A stretch of 64,000 nucleotides of DNA from Phycisphaerales bacterium UBA7800 (GTDB lineage Bacteria > Planctomycetota > Phycisphaerae > Phycisphaerales > Phycisphaeraceae). Below the pieces are notes generated by a model. The model saw only the letters and a list, made by a program, of their open reading frames with translations, searched no databases and was not told where the DNA came from. The position numbers were made by a program, and so were the translations under genes. The stretch covers positions 65,277-129,276 of the forward strand of contig DLCK01000051.1 in assembly GCA_002480565.1 (NCBI GenBank). The letters are read 5' to 3'. How positions within the stretch are numbered: the first letter of the stretch is position 1; the number at the start of each line of letters is the position of its first letter. Of this stretch, positions 25,402-33,608 are shown in pieces.

Positions 25402-26712
25402 TCACCCCTTTGTGACTGTGCTCTCAAGCTCGTCCATAATGGATTTGGCAGGATTGTCGGCATCGACCAATTTGTTGTCGCTCTGGTCAGGTGCGTCAGG
25501 CAGCGTGGGGAGCGTGGTCATTTCGGAGATTTGTTCAAAATCCAGATAGACTCGCAAGAACTCGCGGCCGTCAGGCGTTGCGGTCATGCCCTTGATGACC
25601 TCGCGTGCCAATGTTCGAGACTCGTCTTGGATTGGATTGGGTTCAAAGTAGACAGACCCACGTGCATCCTCGCCGAAATTAAGAACCAGAAGTTGGTCAA
25701 CCACATGCCAATTAATCGTTTCGGCAAGGTCGGACTGCAATTGCTCGCCATCGAGTAGGCCAAGGTCACCGTGAGTTTGAGCCTCAGCCTTGGTGCCGAA
25801 TTGACCTTCAAGGGCAGAACGTTCGGGACGAAGATAGCCACGGAATTTGAGCGAATCCAGATACCGCAGCCGTTCGATAAAGCTGGGCTGGCGACCACCT
25901 TTATCTTCCATCAACTCGATGGACCATTCCTTGCCATCGCTATCATCTTCCATGGCTTTACGGTTGGGTACTGCGATACCATGACCTGCAGCAATGCTGT
26001 CTAAAACACCTTTGGCGATCTCGTAGTTGTCGCGTTCAATGCCGCTTTTGTCTATGGATTTACCGGGCGGATAATGAATCACAGGCATGACGCCTGCAAT
26101 TTTGCGGTCGTACCGTGCAGCACCTTCATTGGCCTGTTTCCACCATGACCATGTTTCGCGGATGTTTTCCAATCGCGGACGGCCATAATGGTTGTCGCCT
26201 TCGCGGTCATAGGTAAAGAGCAATGCCTTTTCACGTGGGAGATCGGTTGATGATTGTTTGAATCCCTGGAACTTGCCGTTGCTGTCAATATTGATCTGTG
26301 TGATGTCGTGGAGCAGCGGCTTGAGTCGCTTAAGCGTCCATCGCCCGTTTGAAACCTCGAAAACCTTTTCAAATCCTGCCCATCCGTAGTCAAGACTGCG
26401 GAGCATGGCGCGGACGAAGTGCCGCGTCATTGGATCAATCATGTCTTCAATGAATGACACGCGATCTTCCGGCGTGCCATCCGTGGATTTAACCGACCAT
26501 GTGTTGCAGACGAGAGGGGACATGACCACGGCACGAGCCAGTGCAATGGTGGGGTCCATGAGCATGGAGCGATAAGTCTGATATGTACCTGCAGGTGTTG
26601 CATCCAAGCCGGGGATCTGCATGAACGTCGAGATACCGGCAGAAGTTCCCTGTGATCCGGTTTGCTCGCCGATTACAGGCTTGTTTTTAAGATCGTTGGG
26701 CTTTTCAGCCAT
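25402..26712 (-). CDS. Portal protein (DUF935-like, Mu gp29 type)
   Basis: 436 residues: TYQTYRSMLMDPTIALARAVV, FVRAMLRSLDYGWAGFEKVFE, LFTYDREGDNHYGRPRLENI, an internal WSWWKQANEGAARYDRKIAG and the C-terminal LDFEQISEMTTLPTLPD. The YGWAGFEKV and YGRPRL-type motifs are those of the DUF935 portal family. It forms the dodecameric DNA gate of the head. It follows the terminase and the small membrane protein, and precedes MuF, as in Mu-like phages. Confidence 0.9.
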   Translation of the reverse strand: MAEKPNDLKNKPVIGEQTGSQGTSAGISTFMQIPGLDATPAGTYQTYRSMLMDPTIALARAVVMSPLVCNTWSVKSTDGTPEDRVSFIEDMIDPMTRHFVRAMLRSLDYGWAGFEKVFEVSNGRWTLKRLKPLLHDITQINIDSNGKFQGFKQSSTDLPREKALLFTYDREGDNHYGRPRLENIRETWSWWKQANEGAARYDRKIAGVMPVIHYPPGKSIDKSGIERDNYEIAKGVLDSIAAGHGIAVPNRKAMEDDSDGKEWSIELMEDKGGRQPSFIERLRYLDSLKFRGYLRPERSALEGQFGTKAEAQTHGDLGLLDGEQLQSDLAETINWHVVDQLLVLNFGEDARGSVYFEPNPIQDESRTLAREVIKGMTATPDGREFLRVYLDFEQISEMTTLPTLPDAPDQSDNKLVDADNPAKSIMDELESTVTKG

Positions 26713-26905
26713 TGGACTTGTTCTCCAAGGCTTTCACGCGGGCTTCAAGATCGGTGAGTTTGCTAGCGGCTTTCCAAGTAATGCCGCATGCGATGATGAC
26801 TAACCCCAAGGGAATCAACGAGCTTTCGCTTACGACCGTGGCGGTGGCAAAAGTGATTGTGGCCAGTGCTGCTGATGCAGACCGCATGGCGATTAATTCA
26901 AACAC
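26705..26905 (-). CDS. Small membrane protein with C-terminal coiled coil
   Basis: 66 residues: two hydrophobic segments (SAALATITFATATVV; SLIPLGLVIIACGITW) and a short heptad end (KLTDLEARVKALENKSNG). It overlaps the portal start by 8 bases. Two transmembrane segments with a charged tail fit a class II holin. Location inside the head module rather than beside a lysin makes this uncertain. Confidence 0.7.
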   Translation of the reverse strand: MFELIAMRSASAALATITFATATVVSESSLIPLGLVIIACGITWKAASKLTDLEARVKALENKSNG

Positions 26906-26937
26906 GGGCGTTCTCCGTCCGGGGTATCAGGGTTATG

Positions 26938-26983
26938 CCATGTGGTTGGAGAAAAAAAGTTTCAAATGTGTAGGGGCGGTGTC
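26938..26983. repeat. Dispersed prophage repeat, copy A
   Basis: Plus strand: CATGTGGTTGGAGAAAAAAA, then GTTTCAAATGTGTAG and GGGCGGTGTCA. It starts at the terL stop codon and is intercistronic. Closest to copy B. Confidence 0.8.
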
Positions 26984-28481
26984 ACACATTCACACGACCG
27001 CTTGGCTCATTTATCCTCAACGGCCTGATTCGATGTACCCTGTAGCGTTCCGCGTCTGAGGCGTGGGTCAGTGTAAAATCAGCATCCTTGTCCGGCTTGC
27101 CATACTCATCAGGCATCACTTCCCGCAGGTCGCGGATCAGCTTCTTGCATCGTGGATGAATGAGCCAATGCACCTGCCCGTTGATGTCTGACAGAGCGTC
27201 ATTGGTGGCCAACACGCTGTCGATGATATCCGGGGCTTTCTTGGGTACTCGTTTGTAGACCGGTACGCCCAGCGGTTGCAATACACGTTGCATGATCCTG
27301 TAGCCGCTATCACTGGTGTAAATGGATTCGGAGCGTCCCGCACTGTCTCCAAACACGTTGATTTCTGAAAACGATTTGTGCTTGCAGTTCTGTGGCCACC
27401 AGCGATCTGTGAAGTCCCGCATGATCTGGATCGTGTCCCACCGGTCGCCGTAAATCTCATCGACGGTGGTAATCATGTCCGCGTCTTTGTCGTATTGGCC
27501 AATGAGCATGTGGCTACCTGGGCGTTTGTTGAAGTCGATTGAGATGTGTAGCGGCAGGTCATAATTGAGTAAAACAGTATCGCTGACGTTTCGAGTCTCG
27601 CTGAAATGCTTGTAAAGAGCGTCATCACCCAAGCCTTTGGGATCCTGTTGATAGACCGCGTCCCAGATGCCTTGCGATTGCTTGTTGCCCATGAGTGATT
27701 CGAGTGTGTGCAGCTGCGGGCAGAGCGGTGAACCGATATAACGACGCATGGGATCGCCTTGTTCGGCAATGGCTGGCAATCGAATAAGTTGCCAATCGTC
27801 AGGGTGATCTTTGAGCAGGTAGCCGGAGAGATCATCTGGGTGCCACCTGGTATGCAGGATGATCATGGTGGTGTTCTCCTGCTTTCGTGTGTAGAACGCA
27901 GAGTCGAACCATTGTTTGACCTTGCGACGGGTGGCAGGGGACCATGCGTCTGCCCAGTCTTTGTACGGGTCATCTACCAAACCCACATCCATCGAGAATC
28001 CGGAGATTGCACCGCCAATGGTAGTGCTATAGAGCCCACCCAGTCCGGTGTGTGTGTTCCATCGGCCAACAGCTTTGTTGTCATGCTTCAAACTGGTGTT
28101 GAGTTCCTGACGCTGGTCGAATTGATCTCGTGCAAAGCTGGAGTGCCCGTAAATCAGATCCTTAGAGTACGAAGCGGAGACGATCCGTAGATCAGGCCAG
28201 TGTTCGAGGATCCAGACAACCAGCCAGCGACATAGGAACAGGCTTTTGCCATGCTGCGGTGGCAGGTTGATGATCAAACGACCCTTACCCTTGCGGATGG
28301 CACGTGTCACGATGTTGGCGATATAGGCGATGTGCTCAAACACCTGGTACTGCAAAGCAGGTGGATCGTCCCGCGTGACCCAGGCCGCAAACCAGTCCGG
28401 GCGTGAGCAGGCAACTTCACGCGGCACTTTATGCCAGTCGATTTCTTGGATGGCAGGTTCATTCACTGTCACCCTCGTCAT
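26982..28481 (-). CDS. terL: Terminase large subunit
   Basis: About 499 residues from the ATG at 28481; nine extra residues are possible upstream. ATPase domain: LIINLPPQHGKSLFLCRW (Walker A variant PPQHGKS), GLVDDPYKDW (Walker B), IILHTRWHPDDLSG (coupling motif). C-terminal RNase H-like nuclease: HISIDFNKRPGSHMLIG, EINVFGDSAGRS, DSVLATNDAL and a late Asp. It packages DNA into the procapsid. It overlaps terS by 23 bases. The stop TGA begins the motif TGACACCGCC and a 46-bp repeat copy. Confidence 0.95.
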   Translation of the reverse strand: MTRVTVNEPAIQEIDWHKVPREVACSRPDWFAAWVTRDDPPALQYQVFEHIAYIANIVTRAIRKGKGRLIINLPPQHGKSLFLCRWLVVWILEHWPDLRIVSASYSKDLIYGHSSFARDQFDQRQELNTSLKHDNKAVGRWNTHTGLGGLYSTTIGGAISGFSMDVGLVDDPYKDWADAWSPATRRKVKQWFDSAFYTRKQENTTMIILHTRWHPDDLSGYLLKDHPDDWQLIRLPAIAEQGDPMRRYIGSPLCPQLHTLESLMGNKQSQGIWDAVYQQDPKGLGDDALYKHFSETRNVSDTVLLNYDLPLHISIDFNKRPGSHMLIGQYDKDADMITTVDEIYGDRWDTIQIMRDFTDRWWPQNCKHKSFSEINVFGDSAGRSESIYTSDSGYRIMQRVLQPLGVPVYKRVPKKAPDIIDSVLATNDALSDINGQVHWLIHPRCKKLIRDLREVMPDEYGKPDKDADFTLTHASDAERYRVHRIRPLRINEPSGRVNV

Positions 28482-28950
28482 CTGTGATTTCGCCCGTGGG
28501 CAAACCAAGTGTCAGGCCAAGTGCTTCAGCATGTGCAGCCATAGCCGGATCACCAGCAATCTTCGTAGCCTTGGCCGGATCGATCATCTGCGTTTGAATG
28601 GGGCGACCATCACGGCCGGAAACCTCGTGCTTGAGCGGCGCCTCAAGGCCCATGATCTTGTCGATGCGCTTCTGAGCGCGGACCTTGTCGAGCAGTGTGG
28701 CTTTACGATCATTAATGATTGAGCGGTATAGCGTGAGGCTGCGGGCCTTGATGGCTTCAATTGGCTCTTCCAACTCCTCGATCAGTAGATTGCGGGCTTG
28801 TTGCAGGTAACGCTCGACAGTCCGTGCTGATGCATCGAACCGCTCACGGCATTCGCGCTTGATTTCTCCCTTGGTATAGCCGTCGACGAGCATCTTCAAA
28901 ACCTTGGCGATGCGGTGCTCTTTCTCTTTTTGTGTCGGTTTGTTGGCCAT
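28459..28950 (-). CDS. terS: Terminase small subunit
   Basis: 163 residues: an N-terminal helix-turn-helix of terminase type (RIAKVLKMLVDGYTKGEIKR, FDASARTVERYLQQARNLL), a central helical oligomerisation part (TLYRSIINDRKATLLDKVRAQ) and an acidic C-terminus (GEITDDEGDSE) that overlaps terL. It recognises the packaging site. Assignment rests on the HTH and the position. Confidence 0.87.
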   Translation of the reverse strand: MANKPTQKEKEHRIAKVLKMLVDGYTKGEIKRECRERFDASARTVERYLQQARNLLIEELEEPIEAIKARSLTLYRSIINDRKATLLDKVRAQKRIDKIMGLEAPLKHEVSGRDGRPIQTQMIDPAKATKIAGDPAMAAHAEALGLTLGLPTGEITDDEGDSE

Positions 28951-28998
28951 CTCGACAGGTACTTGTCGAGTTGTGACAGAAAATGGGGCATGGCGGTT

Positions 28999-30051
28999 TT
29001 ACCCCACCACCACCGGCGCCACTGGCCCTTCAGAATCCACCACTACCGACGGCACATTCGACCACACCCCATAGCCTGTAGCATCATACGGCCGCACCTT
29101 CAGTCGCTTGGTCAGTCCGTGTGTAAATGGTCCGGCTGTCGCTTCGGTGATGTACGCGCCGTTGCCAGATGCCGCGATCGTGCCGATGACCATCTGCGAA
29201 GATGTATCGAACACTTCAAAGCCCATCGGATTGCGGTGCCAGGCTTGCTTGTCTTCCAGTGTGATGATCAGAGCGATGTAGCCACCTGCCAGTGCTGCCG
29301 CTTCGATCGTGTCAATCTCACGTAGTTGACTGACCACATGACCATCAGCGTCAAATTCCACTTCGATCATAGCCTGGGGGGATTCACTGCCGTACTGGTC
29401 CACGTAGGACAGGCCGAGCGTCCAGAGGCCCTGGGGGAGCAGGTGGTTAAGGTCGAGTTGGCGAACACTGCCGCTGGTTTGGTCAATGACAACATCGCCT
29501 TCATGCAGCAAAAACTGATGGTAATAGATGATGGCCATGGCCGCGTTGATGGCAAAGCTTTCACTGGCGATAAGCCGTTTGCTGCTGGACACATGTGCTG
29601 TCGTTTCAATGGTGGCGGTGGTATTGCCTGTGATTTTGCGAACGGAAGACAGATGTCCAGATGCCGTGTAATCGCTCATCGCAGCGCTGCCGATGAGTTT
29701 CTGGCTGTTGAGTTCTGCTGCAGTATCAACTGCAAATCCTGATGATCCAGATACTTTTTTTACACTGGACAGGTTGCCATTGGCAGATACTGTTGGTAAA
29801 GCATTGCTGATTAGCGTTGGTTTTCGGGATACGGCACATGACAGCACAGATACCGTGAGTCCTGATGTCCCTCGAATATGATTCCGGTCCCTTGATAGTT
29901 CCGCACTCCCAGCAACTTCCAGCGTGCAATTCCCTTGAAGTTTGTGGGCTGACAATAAAGATGATGACATAGTGACAGACAGGCTTGATTGTCCAATCAT
30001 TTGATTGGCATTGCCAGTAAGGAAAAACAATAGTTTGCGTCTGTCGATCAT
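28999..30051 (-). CDS. Tail fibre/receptor-region protein with internal repeats
   Basis: 350 residues. The N-terminal 180 residues consist of imperfect repeats with Ser/Thr/Ala-rich strands around SSVKKVSGSSGF, SSVRKITGNTT and SSSKRLIASES, like short beta-helix rungs. The C-terminal part is globular (HQFLLHEGDVVIDQTSGSV, GLWTLGLSYVDQYGSES, RLKVRPYDATGYGVWSNVP) with a fibronectin-like end. A tail fibre or head fibre is likely. It sits upstream of terS, separated by 48 bases. Confidence 0.75.
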   Translation of the reverse strand: MIDRRKLLFFLTGNANQMIGQSSLSVTMSSSLLSAHKLQGNCTLEVAGSAELSRDRNHIRGTSGLTVSVLSCAVSRKPTLISNALPTVSANGNLSSVKKVSGSSGFAVDTAAELNSQKLIGSAAMSDYTASGHLSSVRKITGNTTATIETTAHVSSSKRLIASESFAINAAMAIIYYHQFLLHEGDVVIDQTSGSVRQLDLNHLLPQGLWTLGLSYVDQYGSESPQAMIEVEFDADGHVVSQLREIDTIEAAALAGGYIALIITLEDKQAWHRNPMGFEVFDTSSQMVIGTIAASGNGAYITEATAGPFTHGLTKRLKVRPYDATGYGVWSNVPSVVVDSEGPVAPVVVG

Positions 30052-30064
30052 ATGTCACATTAGA

Positions 30065-30472
30065 TTAATTTGCAGTGAAACTCAGGTCACCCGCGGCGAA
30101 TAAAGGCGTGTCGCCAGAAATGAATGCTTTAGGCGTGTCAAGAGCGCCTGAAAATATCAAGTTCCCACCAGTTGGAGCGTCATAGATCGTGAAGTGCGTG
30201 ATAGTCCCCCATGATCCAGTTGCTTCTGGGAATTGAATAATGTTGGCGTTGTCAAGGCTGCCAGAAGATGCTGCGTTCCAATCGCTGGCCGCGGTGCTCA
30301 CACGGGCATAGCCGTCACCAGATGGAGGCGCATCGCTCGATCCGTCTTCGCCAGGATCAGCCGTTGAAAGTCCGACGTACATGCTTGGAGCAGAACCCAA
30401 TGCACCAAAATCACTGGTTTTGCCAAATAGGGCGTTGAGGATTGCGTCTTCAGCATAGTTCGAAAGTGTCAT
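30065..30472 (-). CDS. Phage tail-fibre-associated protein
   Basis: 135 residues: MTLSNYAEDAILNALFGKTSDF, SMYVGLSTADPGEDGSS, YARVSTAASDWNA, THFTIYDAPTGGNLIFSGAL. The pattern (VGLSTA-P-DG, Y-R, W-x-x-A, IFGA-type ending) is that of a common tail-fibre-associated family of phages. It lies between two fibre-type genes. Confidence 0.83.
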   Translation of the reverse strand: MTLSNYAEDAILNALFGKTSDFGALGSAPSMYVGLSTADPGEDGSSDAPPSGDGYARVSTAASDWNAASSGSLDNANIIQFPEATGSWGTITHFTIYDAPTGGNLIFSGALDTPKAFISGDTPLFAAGDLSFTAN

Positions 30473-30504
30473 ATCAGTGTTTCCTTGAGGTTGTAGTTCG
30501 ATGA

Positions 30505-31047
30505 TCAGACGGTCAGACCAATGACCTCACACTGATCACCATCGACCGGTGCGGTGGGCCATGCGGTTGCAAAGTTGACTTGTTTCGTGGTGCCGTTGTA
30601 GTCAGAGATTGGTAGTGCAAGCCCCTTGTTTGCACCACTGCTAAAGACCAGGAATCGACCGTTTAAAACATCATCACCAGCAGGCCCGTCATTCAATGCG
30701 CAGTACGTGGTGGTGGGCGTGATCGATGTATCGTCAACGGTGAACTCCAGGCCCAGCGCGGATTCGAGTGTGAATTCGATGACCGTGCCGATATCACTTG
30801 TGCTGTCCACGGTGGCTGATACCTCGCATTGAATGTGGTCTCCGCGAGACCAATCAGCGGGTAAGGTGAATGAATAGGTGTAGATGCCGGTTGTGATATT
30901 GGTGATGGTCACTGTGACAGAACCAGCGACCGTGCCGTTGAGATAGATCGCTGCGGTGGGCAGGCTATCCGCATCGGTCAATGCGCCAGTGTCCGTGTGG
31001 CGTGCAAAGAATCTGCCGGTCACCATGTCGCCAGGTTGGTAGCTCAT
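30505..31047 (-). CDS. Structural beta-sandwich protein
   Basis: 180 residues from the ATG at 31047, which overlaps the upstream stop (ATGA); an in-frame start at 31125 lies inside the LamG gene and is rejected. MSYQPGDMVTGRFFARHTDTG then Ig-like strands (SVTVTITNITTGIYTYSFTLP) and a C-terminal LVFSSGANKGLALPISDYN. This type recurs in planctomycete phages as a fibre or adhesin accessory. Confidence 0.75.
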   Translation of the reverse strand: MSYQPGDMVTGRFFARHTDTGALTDADSLPTAAIYLNGTVAGSVTVTITNITTGIYTYSFTLPADWSRGDHIQCEVSATVDSTSDIGTVIEFTLESALGLEFTVDDTSITPTTTYCALNDGPAGDDVLNGRFLVFSSGANKGLALPISDYNGTTKQVNFATAWPTAPVDGDQCEVIGLTV

Positions 31048-31805
31048 GCGATTAACCTCGATCTTGAAATAATCCTTGACCGCCCATGATGCCCCGCGTC
31101 GATGATGCGCGAATTGAAAGGACAAAGGATTGGGGATGATGGTTCAGTCGGGCCGCCACCTAAGGTTACCGGCGGGTCGGACGCGGCGTCGGTCACAGTG
31201 CCATATTCGACCAGATTGCCTGAACCAACTCTGGGAGCATGCGGTCCGGCACCTGTCAGATTTTCCCAGTACCTGGCCAAGCCGGTTGAGATGGTGTCAG
31301 GTGGTCCACCTGCTGCAAGGGTGGCGATTTCGGCGGGGGTGAGGACACGTGTCCATTGCGCGGGCAGCGACACCTTGCAAGTTGCGCTTGGGAAAAAAAA
31401 GCCGCCGCCAAAGTTAAAACCGCCGATGATCAATTCGTTATTGACCACGGGCTCAAGCGATGTGTTGGCTGTCGCAACTTGTGTGGCTCCAACATACGAT
31501 GCTACGTCACCGTTTGCAGCCCATGTAAATGCAATCTGCTGCCAACCAGTACCAATGTACGCCGCTGGATCTGTCAGTTCCAGCGCGCCTCCAGATGATG
31601 CAATTGATGGGGCAAACTTGCCATCGCTGTAAATGTACAGAGATATGACGTTGCCAGCGGTGGCATCGTGTGCCACCAACGTGTTAGATTCATAACCATC
31701 AACTCTCTCTACCCAACAAAGCCAGGTAAACGGAGGCGTGACCGGACCGGAGCCTGCTGCGTACATGACCCCCGCCTGAATACCTAAATCTGCGGAAAAT
31801 GTCAT
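31044..31805 (-). CDS. LamG/concanavalin-like lectin-fold protein
   Basis: 253 residues from the ATG at 31805 (GGGGG upstream). Jelly-roll pattern: FTWLCWVERVDGYESNTLVAH, NVISLYIYSDGKFAPSIAS, GWQQIAFTWAANGDVASYVG, LIIGGFNFGGGFFFPSATCK, QWTRVLTPAEIATLAAGG. These are the strands and the terminal LT-AEI-L-GG motif of LamG-like domains, which often bind glycans; on a phage that suggests receptor binding. The last 40 residues (HHGRSRIISRSRLIA) look unrelated and basic. Confidence 0.85.
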   Translation of the reverse strand: MTFSADLGIQAGVMYAAGSGPVTPPFTWLCWVERVDGYESNTLVAHDATAGNVISLYIYSDGKFAPSIASSGGALELTDPAAYIGTGWQQIAFTWAANGDVASYVGATQVATANTSLEPVVNNELIIGGFNFGGGFFFPSATCKVSLPAQWTRVLTPAEIATLAAGGPPDTISTGLARYWENLTGAGPHAPRVGSGNLVEYGTVTDAASDPPVTLGGGPTEPSSPILCPFNSRIIDAGHHGRSRIISRSRLIA

Positions 31806-31854
31806 GCACCACCCCCTGTCAGGCAAGTACTTTGATTGGCTACTAAATATGCCA

Positions 31855-32451
31855 TCAATATCTCCAAATACTCTGCGGCACCGCGCCGTCTACAAACGCC
31901 ATTGCCGCATCTGCTGGCACGCGGATCCTCCCGCTGCGACTGAGCATGCACGAGGACACGACGGGAACGTGCTCCCGCACCTGGCTGGTTAAGCTGCCCA
32001 GACTCATCAGGTGGCAGGGCGGTGTTGGGATGATGATTTGATTGGACTTCTGGCTTCCCCTGGACCATCGCCTCAAGGCACCTGCAAGCAGGATGCACAA
32101 GGTGGGCTTGTTGATCAGCAGATCCAACGGTAGCTGCTTGCCCACTGATCTGTACCAGCGCCGATAGGCCCGGACCATGAGCGGTTGATGGAGGCTCGAG
32201 AACGTGATGGAACCCGTGCGCACTGCCGAGCGATAGCCACGAATGCGCATCTCAATACCATGCTGCTGAAGGATGACCATGTACCAATACAGCAGTCGCC
32301 AGTGATCGTGCCGGCGTGTGATGCTGATGCGCGCGAGTCTGGAGTTGCCTTTGCCCATGGACATTTCGGCGCCAGTCAACATCACCGCATCAAGCAGCTG
32401 ATACAAGTCGCCGAAGACGATCGAGTTTGGATTTAACCTCTCGTTTGTCAA
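31855..32451 (-). CDS. Degenerate LAGLIDADG-type homing-endonuclease-like protein
   Basis: 198 residues from a TTG at 32451. The architecture matches LAGLIDADG_2-type enzymes: a first motif region LLDAVMLTGAEMSMGKGNSR, then HDHWRLLYWYMVILQQHGIE, AYRRWYRSVGKQLPLDLLIN, a second motif region TLCILLAGALRRWSRGS, and a late RIRVPADAAMAFVDGAVPQS. In active enzymes both motif regions carry catalytic Asp (GDG, MDDG); here they read TGA and ALRRWS, so nuclease activity is probably lost. It overlaps the sigma-like gene by 62 bases. Identification is by pattern only. Confidence 0.5.
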   Translation of the reverse strand: MTNERLNPNSIVFGDLYQLLDAVMLTGAEMSMGKGNSRLARISITRRHDHWRLLYWYMVILQQHGIEMRIRGYRSAVRTGSITFSSLHQPLMVRAYRRWYRSVGKQLPLDLLINKPTLCILLAGALRRWSRGSQKSNQIIIPTPPCHLMSLGSLTSQVREHVPVVSSCMLSRSGRIRVPADAAMAFVDGAVPQSIWRY

Positions 32452-32965
32452 TATGGATGACCTCAGATAGTTGAGTGGGTGTCAGACCGGTCAGGATGGC
32501 GCCAAGACCGATCAGGCGGTTCCTGGCCGGCTGGCAGTCAATGAACTCAAGGACAGCAATAAATTCGTCGGCCTGGTCAGGATCAAATTCGGTGGGGGAG
32601 ATATCCGGGGCGGCCAATTCGGTCCGCTGGGCCGGTTGGTCGAATTCTTGATACGTGACAGATTGGCTGAGCGCCTGGTTTTTGGCTGTATCAGGTGCTC
32701 CGTACATCTGCCGAAGACCATGTGCGGCCGTGCGCAGGGTCACGGTTGCAGCAAATCCCCGGAACGAATCTCCGCGGTCAGGATCGTAGGCTCTGCATGC
32801 AGCTAGAAGTCCCTCACCCGCCCATTCGACCGCACGCTTGCCATAATGCTTGCGCAGCAGATTTTCGGCCCATGCGAGATTTTCGTCGCAGATGCGTGCT
32901 TCGTCGTCGGGGCTGAAATGGGTGGATTCACAGCCTTTGGCTTGGCTGCGTGGTGACGATGGCAT
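32390..32965 (-). CDS. Sigma-70-like factor, probable late transcription regulator
   Basis: 191 residues. The region 2-like part is WAENLLRKHYGKRAVEWAGE, then GLLAACRAYDPDRGDSFRGF (the conserved EGL-A--YDP-RG--F motif) and TVTLRTAAHGLRQM. The C-terminus has a helix-turn-helix region 4 (ARNRLIGLGAILTGLTPTQL, SEVIHIDKREVKSKLDRLRR). As the second gene of the leftward late operon it could redirect host RNA polymerase to late promoters; that role is inferred. Confidence 0.75.
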   Translation of the reverse strand: MPSSPRSQAKGCESTHFSPDDEARICDENLAWAENLLRKHYGKRAVEWAGEGLLAACRAYDPDRGDSFRGFAATVTLRTAAHGLRQMYGAPDTAKNQALSQSVTYQEFDQPAQRTELAAPDISPTEFDPDQADEFIAVLEFIDCQPARNRLIGLGAILTGLTPTQLSEVIHIDKREVKSKLDRLRRLVSAA

Positions 32966-33077
32966 GATTTTGGCGTGCTTCTTTGGACGATGGCCTACCC
33001 ATAACCAGCGTCGGTATCGATATGCACACTATATCGGCAGATGCGTCATCGTGTCTACAGGATGTTGGGTGTAGGGA

Positions 33078-33608
33078 TCAATATTCGTCGCCATACTCAA
33101 TATCATCTATCTGATCCAACCATTCGATGTGCTTGGGGTGGTGGACATCCTGATAAAGATCCGGCTGTTTTGGTGGTTCATAAGTCAGCTTCGACCGCTC
33201 ACCGTACAACATGTCTTTCTGCTCCGGTGTGTCATCATAGAGCCCAGGGTACTCAGGTGCATTGGCACTGGCTTCCTGCAGTGCTGCGATCAAGCCGGTG
33301 AACAGGTCTTCCTCCATCTGATACACCTTGCCGATCAAATCGGCGTGCTGCACCGTCAGCGACATGGCCAACATTTGATCGGCGTATGACGTGGATCCAC
33401 GCAGCCGCATCAACTGACGCTCCCACAGCAGCAACTGGGCAGACGCCTCATTGATCCGATCCGACAAGTCCTGGTTGATCTCATCGCGTCGGTCAGGATC
33501 AGACCCCGAGCGCGGGATCAGCCGGATCGACGGTTCGCCATCTTCTCCGATGCCCCAACGGTCAGCGTTGACAGTGACTGGTCCCGGTTTGCGTGTGGTC
33601 TTTGGCAT
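33078..33608 (-). CDS. First gene of the late operon, hypothetical
   Basis: 176 residues: basic start (MPKTTRKPGPVTVNADRWG), a central helical region (LSDRINEASAQLLLWERQLM, DLIGKVYQMEEDLFTGLIA) and an acidic Tyr/Asp-rich end (DQIDDIEYGDEY). It probably forms a coiled-coil oligomer. No family recognised. It is followed 112 bases later by the sigma-like gene. Confidence 0.65.
   Translation of the reverse strand: MPKTTRKPGPVTVNADRWGIGEDGEPSIRLIPRSGSDPDRRDEINQDLSDRINEASAQLLLWERQLMRLRGSTSYADQMLAMSLTVQHADLIGKVYQMEEDLFTGLIAALQEASANAPEYPGLYDDTPEQKDMLYGERSKLTYEPPKQPDLYQDVHHPKHIEWLDQIDDIEYGDEY

Noticed and set aside
31802..32098. 98-codon leftward frame overlapping the LAGLIDADG-like gene
   Set aside because: Shadow frame without motifs; the 198-codon frame keeps the family pattern.
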